From an uncultured Alphaproteobacteria bacterium (GTDB lineage: Bacteria > Pseudomonadota > Alphaproteobacteria > Micavibrionales > Micavibrionaceae), in NCBI GenBank assembly GCA_946480475.1, contig CAMLJM010000013.1:1-64000 (forward strand): a DNA stretch of 64,000 nucleotides, written 5' to 3'. The notes below the pieces were generated by a model. The model worked only from the letters and a program-made list of their open reading frames with translations. It did no database searches and had not been told where the DNA came from. Shown here piece by piece: positions 51,935-60,190 of the stretch. The position numbers and the translations under genes are program-made. Position 1 is the stretch's first letter; every line of letters starts with the position of its first letter.

Positions 51935-52402
51935 GGTCAGTGTCTCCTTAGAAAGACGTCAGTTGTTTGAGAACGGACTCAATGTGGGCTTGAATTCCCT
52001 TGCTGTAAAGGGGGCGGGGAGAAAAATTTTCATGTGATATCAAAGTGTTGTCGCAATCTTGCCATGATCCGAACACAGTTGGCAGAGGCTTATGTGATTC
52101 ACGCATAATGATACGAGCAGTTTCAAATCGGATGGGACAAGTCGTCGCGAATCAGATAGAATCATTATCAGGAACGGTTCATACAAGGACACTCATTGCC
52201 CTCATTCTTCGAACCCCACATTTCAGTTGTGCGTTCCGGTGCATCACAAAGCCGCACCAGAGAAGTTCCTGTCACTTTTATTCTTACCCTTTACCTGATC
52301 GCCTCCGCCCTTCCGGTTGCTGCATTTCTGCTGCAACCCTGATCCCTTTAGACGTGCCTTCCCGCCTTCTCCTTATCAACCTCACAAACCCAGGAGTACG
52401 CC
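51935..52402. other. 468-bp region between the fasciclin and phoH genes
   Basis: Divergent promoter region. Apart from a possible 48-codon membrane peptide gene (52196-52342) I see no gene or clear repeat here. The long open stretch after 52045 in another frame reads as non-protein-like. Confidence 0.4.
52196..52342 (+). CDS. Possible small membrane peptide upstream of phoH
   Basis: TTG-started frame of 48 residues with AAGGA 6 bases upstream (52185-52189). The N-terminal half is polar (PSFFEPHISVVRSGASQSRT). The C-terminal half is one hydrophobic helix (VTFILTLYLIASALPVAAFL). It ends 60 bp before the phoH start and could be a leader or a small membrane protein. The rare start codon and the absence of a known homologue keep confidence low. 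Confidence 0.3.
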   Translation: MPSFFEPHISVVRSGASQSRTREVPVTFILTLYLIASALPVAAFLLQP

Positions 52403-53155
52403 ATGTCGAAGAAACCCCGCCGCACGAAATCTGCTCAACGGCCTATGAAGGAGGGAAATGTCATTCACCCGGCGTTCGATGATCTGGACTGGCACCCGCT
52501 TGATGAGCAAATCGATGAACAGCGCGACAAGAAATACGTGAAGAATGTGCGGGCCCGTACAGAGGGCCAGCAAGAACTGATGAATGCCATCAATCGATAC
52601 AACCTGACATTGGCGATCGGCCCCGCCGGTACCGGTAAAACATATCTTGCGATTGCCGCGGCTGTTGAAAAACTTGAGAAAGGTGAGGTGGAGCGCATCA
52701 TCCTTTCACGTCCTGCGATGGAAGCCGGTGAATCAATCGGTTTCCTGCCCGGCGATATGCATGAGAAAATGGCCCCGTACTTAAGGCCCCTCTACGACGC
52801 CCTTGGTGATCGCCTGGGCGGTAAGCGTGTGCGTCAGTATCTGGAGGAAGGCACGATTGAGATTGCCCCCGTTGGTTTCATGCGTGGCCGTACCCTTAAC
52901 AACGCGTTTGTCGTGATTGACGAGGCACAGAACTGCACCTATCAGCAACTCAAGATGCTGCTTTCACGTCTGGGCTGGAATTCCACCATGGTAATTACCG
53001 GCGACCCGCACCAGTCGGATCTTCTGGATGGCCTGTCAGGGCTGGCGGAAACAGCCGACAAGCTTTCCCGCATTCCTGATATTGGTGTCGTGCGTTTGAA
53101 ATCTGCCGATATCGTGCGCCACCCGCTGGTTTCAAAAATGCTGGACGTCTTATAA
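52403..53155 (+). CDS. phoH: PhoH family ATPase
   Basis: Predicted P-loop NTPase of the PhoH family, linked in other bacteria to RNA metabolism and phosphate stress. The 250-residue protein has a basic N-terminus (KKPRRTKSAQRPMKEG). The domain core is RTEGQQELMNAINRYNLTLA, Walker A GPAGTGKTYLAIAAA (about residues 73-87), ILSRPAMEAGESIGFLPGD, and Walker B NAFVVIDEAQNCTYQQLKM, with the sensor MVITGDPHQSDL. AGGAG lies 6 bases before the ATG. It is the short, E. coli-like form without a PIN or KH domain. Confidence 0.93.
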   Translation: MSKKPRRTKSAQRPMKEGNVIHPAFDDLDWHPLDEQIDEQRDKKYVKNVRARTEGQQELMNAINRYNLTLAIGPAGTGKTYLAIAAAVEKLEKGEVERIILSRPAMEAGESIGFLPGDMHEKMAPYLRPLYDALGDRLGGKRVRQYLEEGTIEIAPVGFMRGRTLNNAFVVIDEAQNCTYQQLKMLLSRLGWNSTMVITGDPHQSDLLDGLSGLAETADKLSRIPDIGVVRLKSADIVRHPLVSKMLDVL

Positions 53156-53291
53156 CGCTTTACGCCTTCCTATTTGCCCACCTCGTTTGAACAAAAGCCC
53201 CCTTATCCCCGCGACGGTTGTCTCCTCCCTGTCGCGGGGATTTGTTTCAAGCCCCTTGATTCTACCCCCCGTAACCCCCTATGTAATCAGC

Positions 53292-53912
53292 ATGCAAAAA
53301 CAATCCTTCTTTATTCTTGTTGGTTCTCTTCTCATGGTGCTTGTGACGGCGATTGGCTTTGCCATGAAACCAGATACGCAAACATCAGCCGTTGTGACAA
53401 CAAAGATGTCGACAGCCGGAATCGAAGGGCTGGGCGGTTCCTGGACGCTTACGGATTACAATGGCAAGGTTGTGACGGATAAAGACTATACGGGCAAATT
53501 CCGCCTGATGTTTTTTGGATTCACATACTGCCCGGATATCTGCCCGACTGAGCTTAAGCGCCTGACACTTGTACTGGAGATGCTGGGTGCCGATGCTGAG
53601 AAGATTACGCCGCTTTTCGTTACGATTGATCCCGAGCGGGATACGCCATCCGTACTGAAAGATTATTTGGAAAGGTTTGATCCGCGCTTTATCGGTTTAA
53701 CAGGATCGGTCAAACAGATTGAACATATGGAAAAAATATTCAAGGTGTATGCTTCCAAGGTGAATGACCCTGCGCTTACTGAATACACTGTTAATCATTC
53801 CGCCATGGTTTATTTTATCGGGCCTGATGATAAAGTGCTTCATATTTTTCATAGTGGCGATACGCCTGATAAAATCGCCGAGACCGTCCATCAGGTGCTG
53901 CAACAGCACTGA
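53292..53912 (+). CDS. SCO family protein
   Basis: Membrane-anchored thioredoxin-fold copper protein that helps build the CuA site of cytochrome c oxidase, or acts as a thiol reductase. The ATG at 53292 is chosen because a membrane anchor (FFILVGSLLMVLVTAIGFA) starts there and gives the usual length (206 residues). The copper ligands are present: the CxxxC in GFTYCPDICPTELKRL and the His in YTVNHSAMVYFIGPDD. No oxidase genes are adjacent in this window. Confidence 0.92.
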   Translation: MQKQSFFILVGSLLMVLVTAIGFAMKPDTQTSAVVTTKMSTAGIEGLGGSWTLTDYNGKVVTDKDYTGKFRLMFFGFTYCPDICPTELKRLTLVLEMLGADAEKITPLFVTIDPERDTPSVLKDYLERFDPRFIGLTGSVKQIEHMEKIFKVYASKVNDPALTEYTVNHSAMVYFIGPDDKVLHIFHSGDTPDKIAETVHQVLQQH

Positions 53913-54071
53913 CGGGCTTTTTCGATAAAGCACTCTAACGTATGCGGCACAACGATTTATTGCGCCGCAAAAATCATTATGGGTTTGGCATTACTACAAT
54001 TTCCCCTACAATGACCTTCGAGATTTCATCATAAATTCCCAATTCGTCATACGTAGCGGAGGTTTCTTACC

Positions 54072-55352
54072 ATGACATCGTTTTCACTTAAAAAAGGCTT
54101 GCTGATGGCTGGTATAGCCGTCATTGCGACAAGTGCCGCACAACAAGCCCAAGCAGCAGGCTTCTATATTCAGGAACAATCTGTTCAGGGACTTGGCTCT
54201 GCCTTTTCCGGTTCTGTTTCCAATCTGCATGATCCCAGCACCATTTACTTCAACCCCGCCGGCATGACACAGCTGCAGGGTTATCAGGCACAGGCCGGTG
54301 TCAATCTGCTGGTTCCCACATCGAAGATCAATGATCGTGGATCAACGCCACCCGCAACCGCTACACTGGGCGGCGCCAGCGGCAACCCTTACGATCCGAC
54401 ACCTGTTCCGAATGGCTATCTTTCTGCAGAACTGGGCAATGGTTTCTGGGCAGGCATTGGCATTACCGCCCCGTTTGGCCTTGCCAATGAATATAAGGAT
54501 GGCTGGTTTGGCCGTTTTGATTCAACTAAAACAGAATTAACCGTTATCGATATCCAACCCACCGTTGCTTACAAAATCAACGACATGATTTCTATCGGTG
54601 CGGGCGTAAACTTCCAGCATTCCGATGCCGATCTGCAGAACAAAGTCATGCTGGGCGCCGCTACAGAAGGCACCAGCCGCCTGACCGGTACGGACTGGGG
54701 CTATGGCTATTCTATTGGTATTCAATTCAAACCAATGGAAAGCACCACTATTGGCCTGGATTATAAATCCGAAGTTCACCATGACATGGATGGCCGCATC
54801 CGTATTACCAACGCAGCCGGTGCGATTGTTGGCGCTGGCACACTCAGCACCGATGGCAGCGCCAAATTGACAACGCCAGACCACCTGACCCTGGGTGTTT
54901 CTCACAAGTGCACCGATCGCCTGACAGTGCAAGGCCAGGCCACGTGGTTCGGCTGGAATAACTTTGACAATATCACGGCTTACCGCGATAGCGGCGCTTT
55001 GGCTTCTCGTGTTGATCAAAATTACCAAACCACATGGGCCTTTGCCGTAGGTGCTGAATATGCTGCCAGCGAGGCGTGGACATTGCGCGGCGGGGTGCAG
55101 TTCGATGAAACACCGACAACAGACTTGTACCGCACCAGCCGCACACCTGATGGTGACCGCACATGGCTGTCATTGGGCGCGACCTATAACCTGAATCCTG
55201 CGTGGGATCTGGATATGGCAGCAACTTATATCTTCATCGATGAGGAAGAGATCAACCTGACACGCACGACAGCGACAGGTAACTCTGTCATTCGTGGTGA
55301 AACAGAAGGCAATGTTGGCATCTTTGCCCTCGCTGCCACATACAAATTCTGA
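54072..55352 (+). CDS. FadL/OmpP1/TodX family outer-membrane transport protein
   Basis: Fourteen-strand outer-membrane barrel for uptake of long-chain fatty acids or other hydrophobic substrates. The signal peptide ends QAQAAG. The N-terminal hatch shows the family features: GFYIQEQSVQGLGSAFSGS, then DPSTIYFNPAGMTQL with the NPA motif. Amphipathic strands run through the rest and the final strand ends ALAATYKF, with the C-terminal Phe needed for BAM insertion. Length is 426. The presence of acyl-CoA dehydrogenase and FadN-type genes 5-9 kb away fits fatty acid use. Confidence 0.93.
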   Translation: MTSFSLKKGLLMAGIAVIATSAAQQAQAAGFYIQEQSVQGLGSAFSGSVSNLHDPSTIYFNPAGMTQLQGYQAQAGVNLLVPTSKINDRGSTPPATATLGGASGNPYDPTPVPNGYLSAELGNGFWAGIGITAPFGLANEYKDGWFGRFDSTKTELTVIDIQPTVAYKINDMISIGAGVNFQHSDADLQNKVMLGAATEGTSRLTGTDWGYGYSIGIQFKPMESTTIGLDYKSEVHHDMDGRIRITNAAGAIVGAGTLSTDGSAKLTTPDHLTLGVSHKCTDRLTVQGQATWFGWNNFDNITAYRDSGALASRVDQNYQTTWAFAVGAEYAASEAWTLRGGVQFDETPTTDLYRTSRTPDGDRTWLSLGATYNLNPAWDLDMAATYIFIDEEEINLTRTTATGNSVIRGETEGNVGIFALAATYKF

Positions 55353-55367
55353 TTTTATAGCTTAACA

Positions 55368-55397
55368 AAAAGCCCGCAGTATCTGCGGGCTTTTTTA
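55368..55397 (+). terminator. Rho-independent terminator of the FadL-type gene
   Basis: AAAAGCCCGCAG (55368-55379) pairs perfectly with CTGCGGGCTTTT (55383-55394), three-base loop, followed by further T residues. It also lies just beyond the stop of the convergent thioesterase gene. Confidence 0.85.
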
Positions 55398-55399
55398 TT

Positions 55400-55960
55400 T
55401 TATGAGGCGCTGGCTGTCACAGCCTTCAGCCTTTCTTCTGCGGACTGCCATTCACGGATATGATCCGGCATAGGCGGACTAACGTGAGGCATATTCAAGG
55501 CCTCAAGAATCTCAAGTGTAGGAACGGTTTCTTTTTTAATATTGTGATAGAAGCTGCCCTTCACAATACCTATTGCAGCGACTGCCCCATCCTTTTTTCC
55601 GCCACGGATAATGAAACGCTGTTCCATGTAAACCCATTTTTCATCCCAGCAGACAACGCGCGTTTCCAAAGTGTATTTTTGGAAGGGTTGCAAAGGTAAC
55701 CGCCAACGTACTTGCGCCGCCGCCAGCACAGGCATGGCTTTTTGTTTCATCATGTATTTTAGAATGCCGCTGCGCAGGACCAGATCAAAACGGCCCAGGT
55801 CCATGATCGTAAGATAACGGCCATTATTCATGTGAATATTCGTATCGAGATCATTGGGGAGAACAACGAAGTTTACCGTGGATGGCAGCAGTACATCCAG
55901 AATACGCGGGCGAAACAAGGACAGAATATAAACCCAGAGGGTGCGAAAAAAGAGGCTCAT
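55400..55960 (-). CDS. Hotdog-fold acyl-CoA thioesterase-like protein (THEM6 type)
   Basis: A 186-residue protein of the 4HBT-like/THEM6 group. An N-terminal hydrophobic stretch (FFRTLWVYILSLFRP) may anchor it to the membrane. The hotdog core follows: VLPNDLDTNIHMNNGRYLTI with the catalytic-type Asp and the HMNNGRY motif, then FDLVLRSGILKYM, FQKYTLETRVVCWDEKWVYM and QRFIIRGGKKDGAVAAIG. It probably hydrolyses an acyl-CoA or acyl-ACP; the substrate is unknown. Confidence 0.88.
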   Translation of the reverse strand: MSLFFRTLWVYILSLFRPRILDVLLPSTVNFVVLPNDLDTNIHMNNGRYLTIMDLGRFDLVLRSGILKYMMKQKAMPVLAAAQVRWRLPLQPFQKYTLETRVVCWDEKWVYMEQRFIIRGGKKDGAVAAIGIVKGSFYHNIKKETVPTLEILEALNMPHVSPPMPDHIREWQSAEERLKAVTASAS

Positions 55961-56069
55961 ATCAATGAGGTATAGCAGCCTTGTTAAGCTGTCCAGAGGC
56001 AGTTCCGTTAACAGTTCTTTACTTTTTTACATATATAATATGGGTAGTAAAATATAACGGGGTGCACAT

Positions 56070-56402
56070 ATGGCTGACCAACCTAAAAACCGTCCGCTTT
56101 CCAAAGCCGAAGTCATGGCTATGACAGGCATGTCTTCGGAGCAATTTGATAAACGCACCGCCGAGGCGCGCGCGCCGCAACGTGATAATACATGGAATCG
56201 TCTGGGACCCAGTGAGGGCGGTGGCCTGAAAGATACATATGTACGTGCCAATGCGGCCCAGGAACCCCTGCAACAGCCCGTAGGCGCCATGGCGGGTGAG
56301 CCACGCCCGACCACACTGGTACAAGGCCTGGAAACCTCCGGCACAAGCAATTCAGCCCTGAATAACGTATGGCGCGATCGTGAAATAAAGGCTGGATTAT
56401 AA
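56070..56402 (+). CDS. Small uncharacterised hydrophilic protein
   Basis: A 110-residue protein, hydrophilic and probably largely disordered after an N-terminal helix (RPLSKAEVMAMTGMSSEQFDKR). Gly/Pro/Ala/Gln-rich sequence follows (GPSEGGGLKDTY, AAQEPLQQPVGAMAG). GGGGTG precedes the ATG. No family is recognised. It converges on the SCP2 gene, 9 bp away. Confidence 0.65.
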   Translation: MADQPKNRPLSKAEVMAMTGMSSEQFDKRTAEARAPQRDNTWNRLGPSEGGGLKDTYVRANAAQEPLQQPVGAMAGEPRPTTLVQGLETSGTSNSALNNVWRDREIKAGL

Positions 56403-56411
56403 ATATCCGGA

Positions 56412-56714
56412 TTAATCTTCGAGGATGGCGTTCAGCTTCATGGCCAAACCCATGGAGCCCCGCACTTTCATTTTACCCATCATGAAAGCAAGGCTGGGAT
56501 CCTGGCGGCCTTCGAGAATGGCTTCGAAGGTATCAAGCTTGCATTCAAATGTCGTATCCGCTTCGCCGTCTTCATCACTTATAACGGGTGGTGATTGTGT
56601 TGCGTCGACATAAATGCGACCTTCATCGCCGAAGTCAAATTTGACCTTAGCTGACAAGCCTGCGGCCCGGGATATTTTGGAACGGATCTTTTCTGTAACT
56701 GATTCGATGCTCAT
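56412..56714 (-). CDS. SCP2 sterol-binding domain protein
   Basis: A stand-alone SCP2-like lipid-binding domain of 100 residues: KIRSKISRAAGLSAKVKFDF, EGRIYVDATQSPPVI, DTTFECKLDTFEAILEGRQDP and AFMMGKMKVRGSMGLAMKLNAIL. Such proteins hold acyl-CoA or sterol-like lipids in the cytoplasm. Its start overlaps the stop of the oxygenase gene by 4 bases, so the two are coupled in one operon, though their roles together are unclear. Confidence 0.93.
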   Translation of the reverse strand: MSIESVTEKIRSKISRAAGLSAKVKFDFGDEGRIYVDATQSPPVISDEDGEADTTFECKLDTFEAILEGRQDPSLAFMMGKMKVRGSMGLAMKLNAILED

Positions 56715-57331
56715 GAATTGATTATATCACCTGTACGGACACGAAACCAACCGGCAATAGAAACGCGTTCGCGCTTTGGCGGCAGAACTTCGTGCGGGAT
56801 ATCCTCACTCATGAAACAGGCCAGAGTCCCCGCCACAGGTAATACCCGGCCTATTTCCATGTCCTGGCGCGCAGGGTCGTAAAGTACGAGATGGCCCTGG
56901 TCTGATTCCTGCCACTCCGGCGTCAGGTAAAGAACAGTTGATACAATGCGGTTCCTTTTTCCCTTGAATGAATCGAGATGTTTTTTATAAAAACCGCCCG
57001 CCTGATAGGCCGCATAATGTGCCTCATAAGAGGCTAGGCCCAGATAAAGCGCCCGGTTCAATTGCTGACGCAGACCATCCATAAGTTTCAGGCATGCTGC
57101 TTGCGGCGCTGTATCCCCCTTAAGCCAGACTGTCTCATCGGTACGAATATCTGCGGCCAGTTGTCGGTTATCGCCGCGACCTACCGCTGCCGCCTGCATG
57201 AGTCCCCCTTGCTGGTGCTGCTTCAGATCGAAAACCAGTTCTTCACATAACCCAGAGGGCAGGAAATTTTCTTGCGCGAACCACCCCGTCGCCACCAAGG
57301 CATCTAATTGTTTTTCCTGAAGAACTTTCAT
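56711..57331 (-). CDS. 2OG-Fe(II) oxygenase (prolyl-4-hydroxylase-like)
   Basis: Iron- and 2-oxoglutarate-dependent dioxygenase of 206 residues. The double-stranded beta-helix shows FYKKHLDSFKGKRNRIVSTV with the His-x-Asp iron ligands. GHLVLYDPA follows, then the second His in FMSEDIPHEVLPPKRERVSI, whose following Arg binds 2-oxoglutarate (RERVSIAGWFRVR). This is the pattern of bacterial P4H-like and SM-20-related enzymes, which hydroxylate proteins or small molecules. It overlaps the SCP2 gene by 4 bases. Confidence 0.92.
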   Translation of the reverse strand: MKVLQEKQLDALVATGWFAQENFLPSGLCEELVFDLKQHQQGGLMQAAAVGRGDNRQLAADIRTDETVWLKGDTAPQAACLKLMDGLRQQLNRALYLGLASYEAHYAAYQAGGFYKKHLDSFKGKRNRIVSTVLYLTPEWQESDQGHLVLYDPARQDMEIGRVLPVAGTLACFMSEDIPHEVLPPKRERVSIAGWFRVRTGDIINS

Positions 57332-57437
57332 TCATACACCACAGATGCGAAAAGTTGTGATTCCATATTGTGACTCACCTCTTTTTACCATATACCAGAT
57401 CTAATTCCATCATATTAAAAAACAGGGACATAAAAAT

Positions 57438-60149
57438 ATGACGAGCACCGTCGCACCAGCCGTTGACGCCAGCACACCTGAATATACAGCCCCGGATTTT
57501 TTTATCCGTCATGTTGATCTGGAATTTGACATCCACGACGGTGAAACATTTGTTACTTCCACCATGCAGGTTGAACGCAACGGCATGCATACCCATCCGC
57601 TGGTTCTGGATGGCACTAACCTTGAAACTCTAGATGTAGCCCTTGATGGACTGTCACTGGCAAAAGAACACGGTTATCAGTTAGCTGATGAAACCCTGAC
57701 CGTGCCGACACTGGATAATAACTTCACAGTCAAAACACGTGTACGATTGAAACCGGAAGACAACACCAGTGGTGAAGGCCTGTATAAAAGCGGCGGCCTA
57801 TGGTGCACGCAATGCGAGGCAACCGGTTTCCGGGCGATTACATGGTTTCTCGACCGCCCCGATAACCTGGCGACATATAAAGTCAAGATTACGGCAGACC
57901 AGAAATTTCCGGTACTGCTTTCCAACCGCAACAAGGTCGATGAAGGCCAAACTGCTGATGGCCGTCATTATGCTGTCTGGGAAGATACATCGCCCAAGCC
58001 GAGCTATCTCTTCGCATTAGTTGCAGGCGATCTGCCTTATATCGAGAGCGTATTCACAACCATGCCACAGCCCGGTTATGAGAACGGTCGTGATGTCACC
58101 TTACGCGTTTACGCCGAAGCCAAGGATATGGACAAGTTGTCGTTTGCCATGGAATCCCTGCGTAATGCGATGCGCTGGGATGAGAAAGCGTATAGACGCC
58201 CGTTCATCGGCGATCAGTACAATATCGTTGCCGTCAACAGCTTTAATGCGGGGGCGATGGAAAACAGTACGCTCAATATCTTTAATACCAAATACGTTCT
58301 GGCTCACCCTCGCACGCAAACGGATGCTGAATTCGCAGATGTTGAAGGTGTTATCGGCCACGAATATTTCCATGAATGGTCGGGCAATAAAGTGACCGTT
58401 CGTGAATGGCGTGATTTAAGCCTGAAGGAAGGCCTGACGGTATTCCGTGATCAGGAATTTTCGGCAGCCATGGGTGTTCCCGCAATCAAGCGTATCAAGG
58501 ATGTGATTGACTTGCGCAACAGGCAGTTCAAGGAGGATGCGGGAGCACAAGCTCACTCCGTGCGTCCCGTTGGACCATATAACCCTGACAATATCTACAC
58601 CTCGACCGTCTATGATAAGGGCGCAGAAGTTGTGCGCATGCTGAGAACACTGGTCGGGGCAAATGCCTATGACCAAGGTTGCGATTTGTACTTTGCGCGC
58701 CACCAAGGGCAGGCTGTTTGCTGTTGGGATTTTGTGAAGGCACATGCAGATGCCGCGAACCTGGACATGGAGCAATTCAAACTGTGGTATAATCAGGCGG
58801 GAACGCCTACGGTTACAGCATCGTGGACTCACAACCCTGCAACCAACACATTGGTTATAAAGCTGGAGCAGCATCTTGCCCCCACACCGGGACAAAGCCA
58901 GAAAGATCCGATGGTGATCCCAGTACGCATAGGGCTGGTAAGTGGCGATGCAAAAACAGGCGACCTGGATATCAACGGCTTGGGTACAGATGTGACATTG
59001 CTTCTGGATGCGCCTGAGAAATTCTTTGTCATCAATGATGTTCCGGCAACGGCGGTGCCATCGCTTCTGCGCGAATTCTCGGCCCCTGTGAACCTGAATG
59101 CGCCTTATACGGATGACAACCTGCGTCAACTGATGCTTCACGACAGTGACGGCTTTAACCAATGGGAGGCCGGACACAAGCTGATGCTAAAGCATATGTT
59201 GGCCCAGATTGACAATGCCGCCACAGGCAAACCGATCACCGTTGCACCGGTTATTACCGATGTCTTCCGTGAGATGATCACAACACCGGGCCAAGACAAG
59301 CAGATTCAGGCCCTGAAGATGACATTACCGGGCTATGAGGAGCTCTCACAATACAGAACACCTATTAACCCGGAAGCGATCCAAAAGGTTGAAACCGCCT
59401 TCCGACGCGCTATCCACCAAGCACTGGAGACAGAATTATATGCCCTATACCGTCAGAACGACACGGGGCAGACATGGTCTTATGATGTTGTTTCTGTGGG
59501 CAGACGCGCGATCAAGAACAAAGCCCTATTCTACCTGACAAGCGACGAAACAACGCGCAACCCCGTCGTAACAATACTGGCGTCGGCACAATACAAGACG
59601 GCGGACAATATGACAGACCGCAAAGAAGCCTTGGAAGCACTGATGCGGATGGGACCTGATACCCCCCATGCCAAGGCCGCGATGGATGATTTCTACCAGA
59701 TATTTGAGAAGGACGAACTGGTAATTGATTCCTGGTTCCGCATGAATGGTCACTATGCCGGTGACAAGGCAGCTGCCAAGATTATCGAGTTAGCACAGCA
59801 CCCGGCATATAAAAATCCGACAGCGAATCGCATGCGCGCCTTGCTGGTGGGCTTATTAAACACACCTGAAGCGTTCCACAATAAGGATGGTAGTGGTTAT
59901 GCGCTGCTGGCGCAGCAGATTATTAAGATCGGCGCTATTAATCCGCAAGTGGCCGCACGATTTGTCGATGCCATGGATAGTTTTGCGCAGTACGAGGAGC
60001 CGTGGAAATCGAAGATGAAGAATTCCCTGCTGTATGTGGCATCACAACCTAACCTGCCAGAGAGCGTCGAAGATAAGCTGAAGACGATATTGGGTATAGA
60101 TTATCCCGTCAAAGCGACGCCAGCTGTACCTGTTCCGAACGGTCCGTAA
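57438..60149 (+). CDS. pepN: Aminopeptidase N (M1 metallopeptidase)
   Basis: Zinc aminopeptidase of the cytoplasm that finishes peptide breakdown. The 903-residue, four-domain protein is close to E. coli PepN in length (870). The N-terminal beta domain is VDLEFDIHDGETFVTSTMQVERNG. The GAMEN motif is in FNAGAMENSTLNIFN, and the zinc site HExxH-x18-E is in GHEYFHEWSGNKVTVREWRDL followed by KEGLTVFRDQEF. The C-terminal helical domain ends DKLKTILGIDYP. An odd feature is the Ala/Pro tail (KATPAVPVPNGP). Its terminator follows. Confidence 0.97.
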   Translation: MTSTVAPAVDASTPEYTAPDFFIRHVDLEFDIHDGETFVTSTMQVERNGMHTHPLVLDGTNLETLDVALDGLSLAKEHGYQLADETLTVPTLDNNFTVKTRVRLKPEDNTSGEGLYKSGGLWCTQCEATGFRAITWFLDRPDNLATYKVKITADQKFPVLLSNRNKVDEGQTADGRHYAVWEDTSPKPSYLFALVAGDLPYIESVFTTMPQPGYENGRDVTLRVYAEAKDMDKLSFAMESLRNAMRWDEKAYRRPFIGDQYNIVAVNSFNAGAMENSTLNIFNTKYVLAHPRTQTDAEFADVEGVIGHEYFHEWSGNKVTVREWRDLSLKEGLTVFRDQEFSAAMGVPAIKRIKDVIDLRNRQFKEDAGAQAHSVRPVGPYNPDNIYTSTVYDKGAEVVRMLRTLVGANAYDQGCDLYFARHQGQAVCCWDFVKAHADAANLDMEQFKLWYNQAGTPTVTASWTHNPATNTLVIKLEQHLAPTPGQSQKDPMVIPVRIGLVSGDAKTGDLDINGLGTDVTLLLDAPEKFFVINDVPATAVPSLLREFSAPVNLNAPYTDDNLRQLMLHDSDGFNQWEAGHKLMLKHMLAQIDNAATGKPITVAPVITDVFREMITTPGQDKQIQALKMTLPGYEELSQYRTPINPEAIQKVETAFRRAIHQALETELYALYRQNDTGQTWSYDVVSVGRRAIKNKALFYLTSDETTRNPVVTILASAQYKTADNMTDRKEALEALMRMGPDTPHAKAAMDDFYQIFEKDELVIDSWFRMNGHYAGDKAAAKIIELAQHPAYKNPTANRMRALLVGLLNTPEAFHNKDGSGYALLAQQIIKIGAINPQVAARFVDAMDSFAQYEEPWKSKMKNSLLYVASQPNLPESVEDKLKTILGIDYPVKATPAVPVPNGP

Positions 60150-60154
60150 TAAAG

Positions 60155-60183
60155 AAAAACCCCACCATCGACGGGGTTTTTTT
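60155..60183 (+). terminator. Rho-independent terminator of pepN
   Basis: AAAAACCCC (60155-60163) pairs with GGGGTTTTT (60173-60181) around a 9-base loop, followed by TT. It lies just before the stop of the convergent acyl-CoA dehydrogenase gene. Confidence 0.8.
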
Positions 60184-60190
60184 AAAGGGA

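Noticed and set aside
52045..52482. Open frame of 145 codons running from the fasciclin-phoH gap into phoH
   Set aside because: Amino acid composition (many Ser, Arg, Cys, Pro) and overlap with the start of phoH argue against coding.
53943..53969. Inverted repeat TGCGGC.CAA / TTG.GCCGCA after the SCO gene
   Set aside because: One mismatch, and the following bases are A-rich rather than T-rich on the + strand, so it is not a normal terminator; left as an unassigned hairpin.
58416..59177. Long minus-strand frame inside pepN
   Set aside because: Opposite the zinc site and C-terminal part of pepN, Cys/His-rich and without similarity to anything; a shadow.
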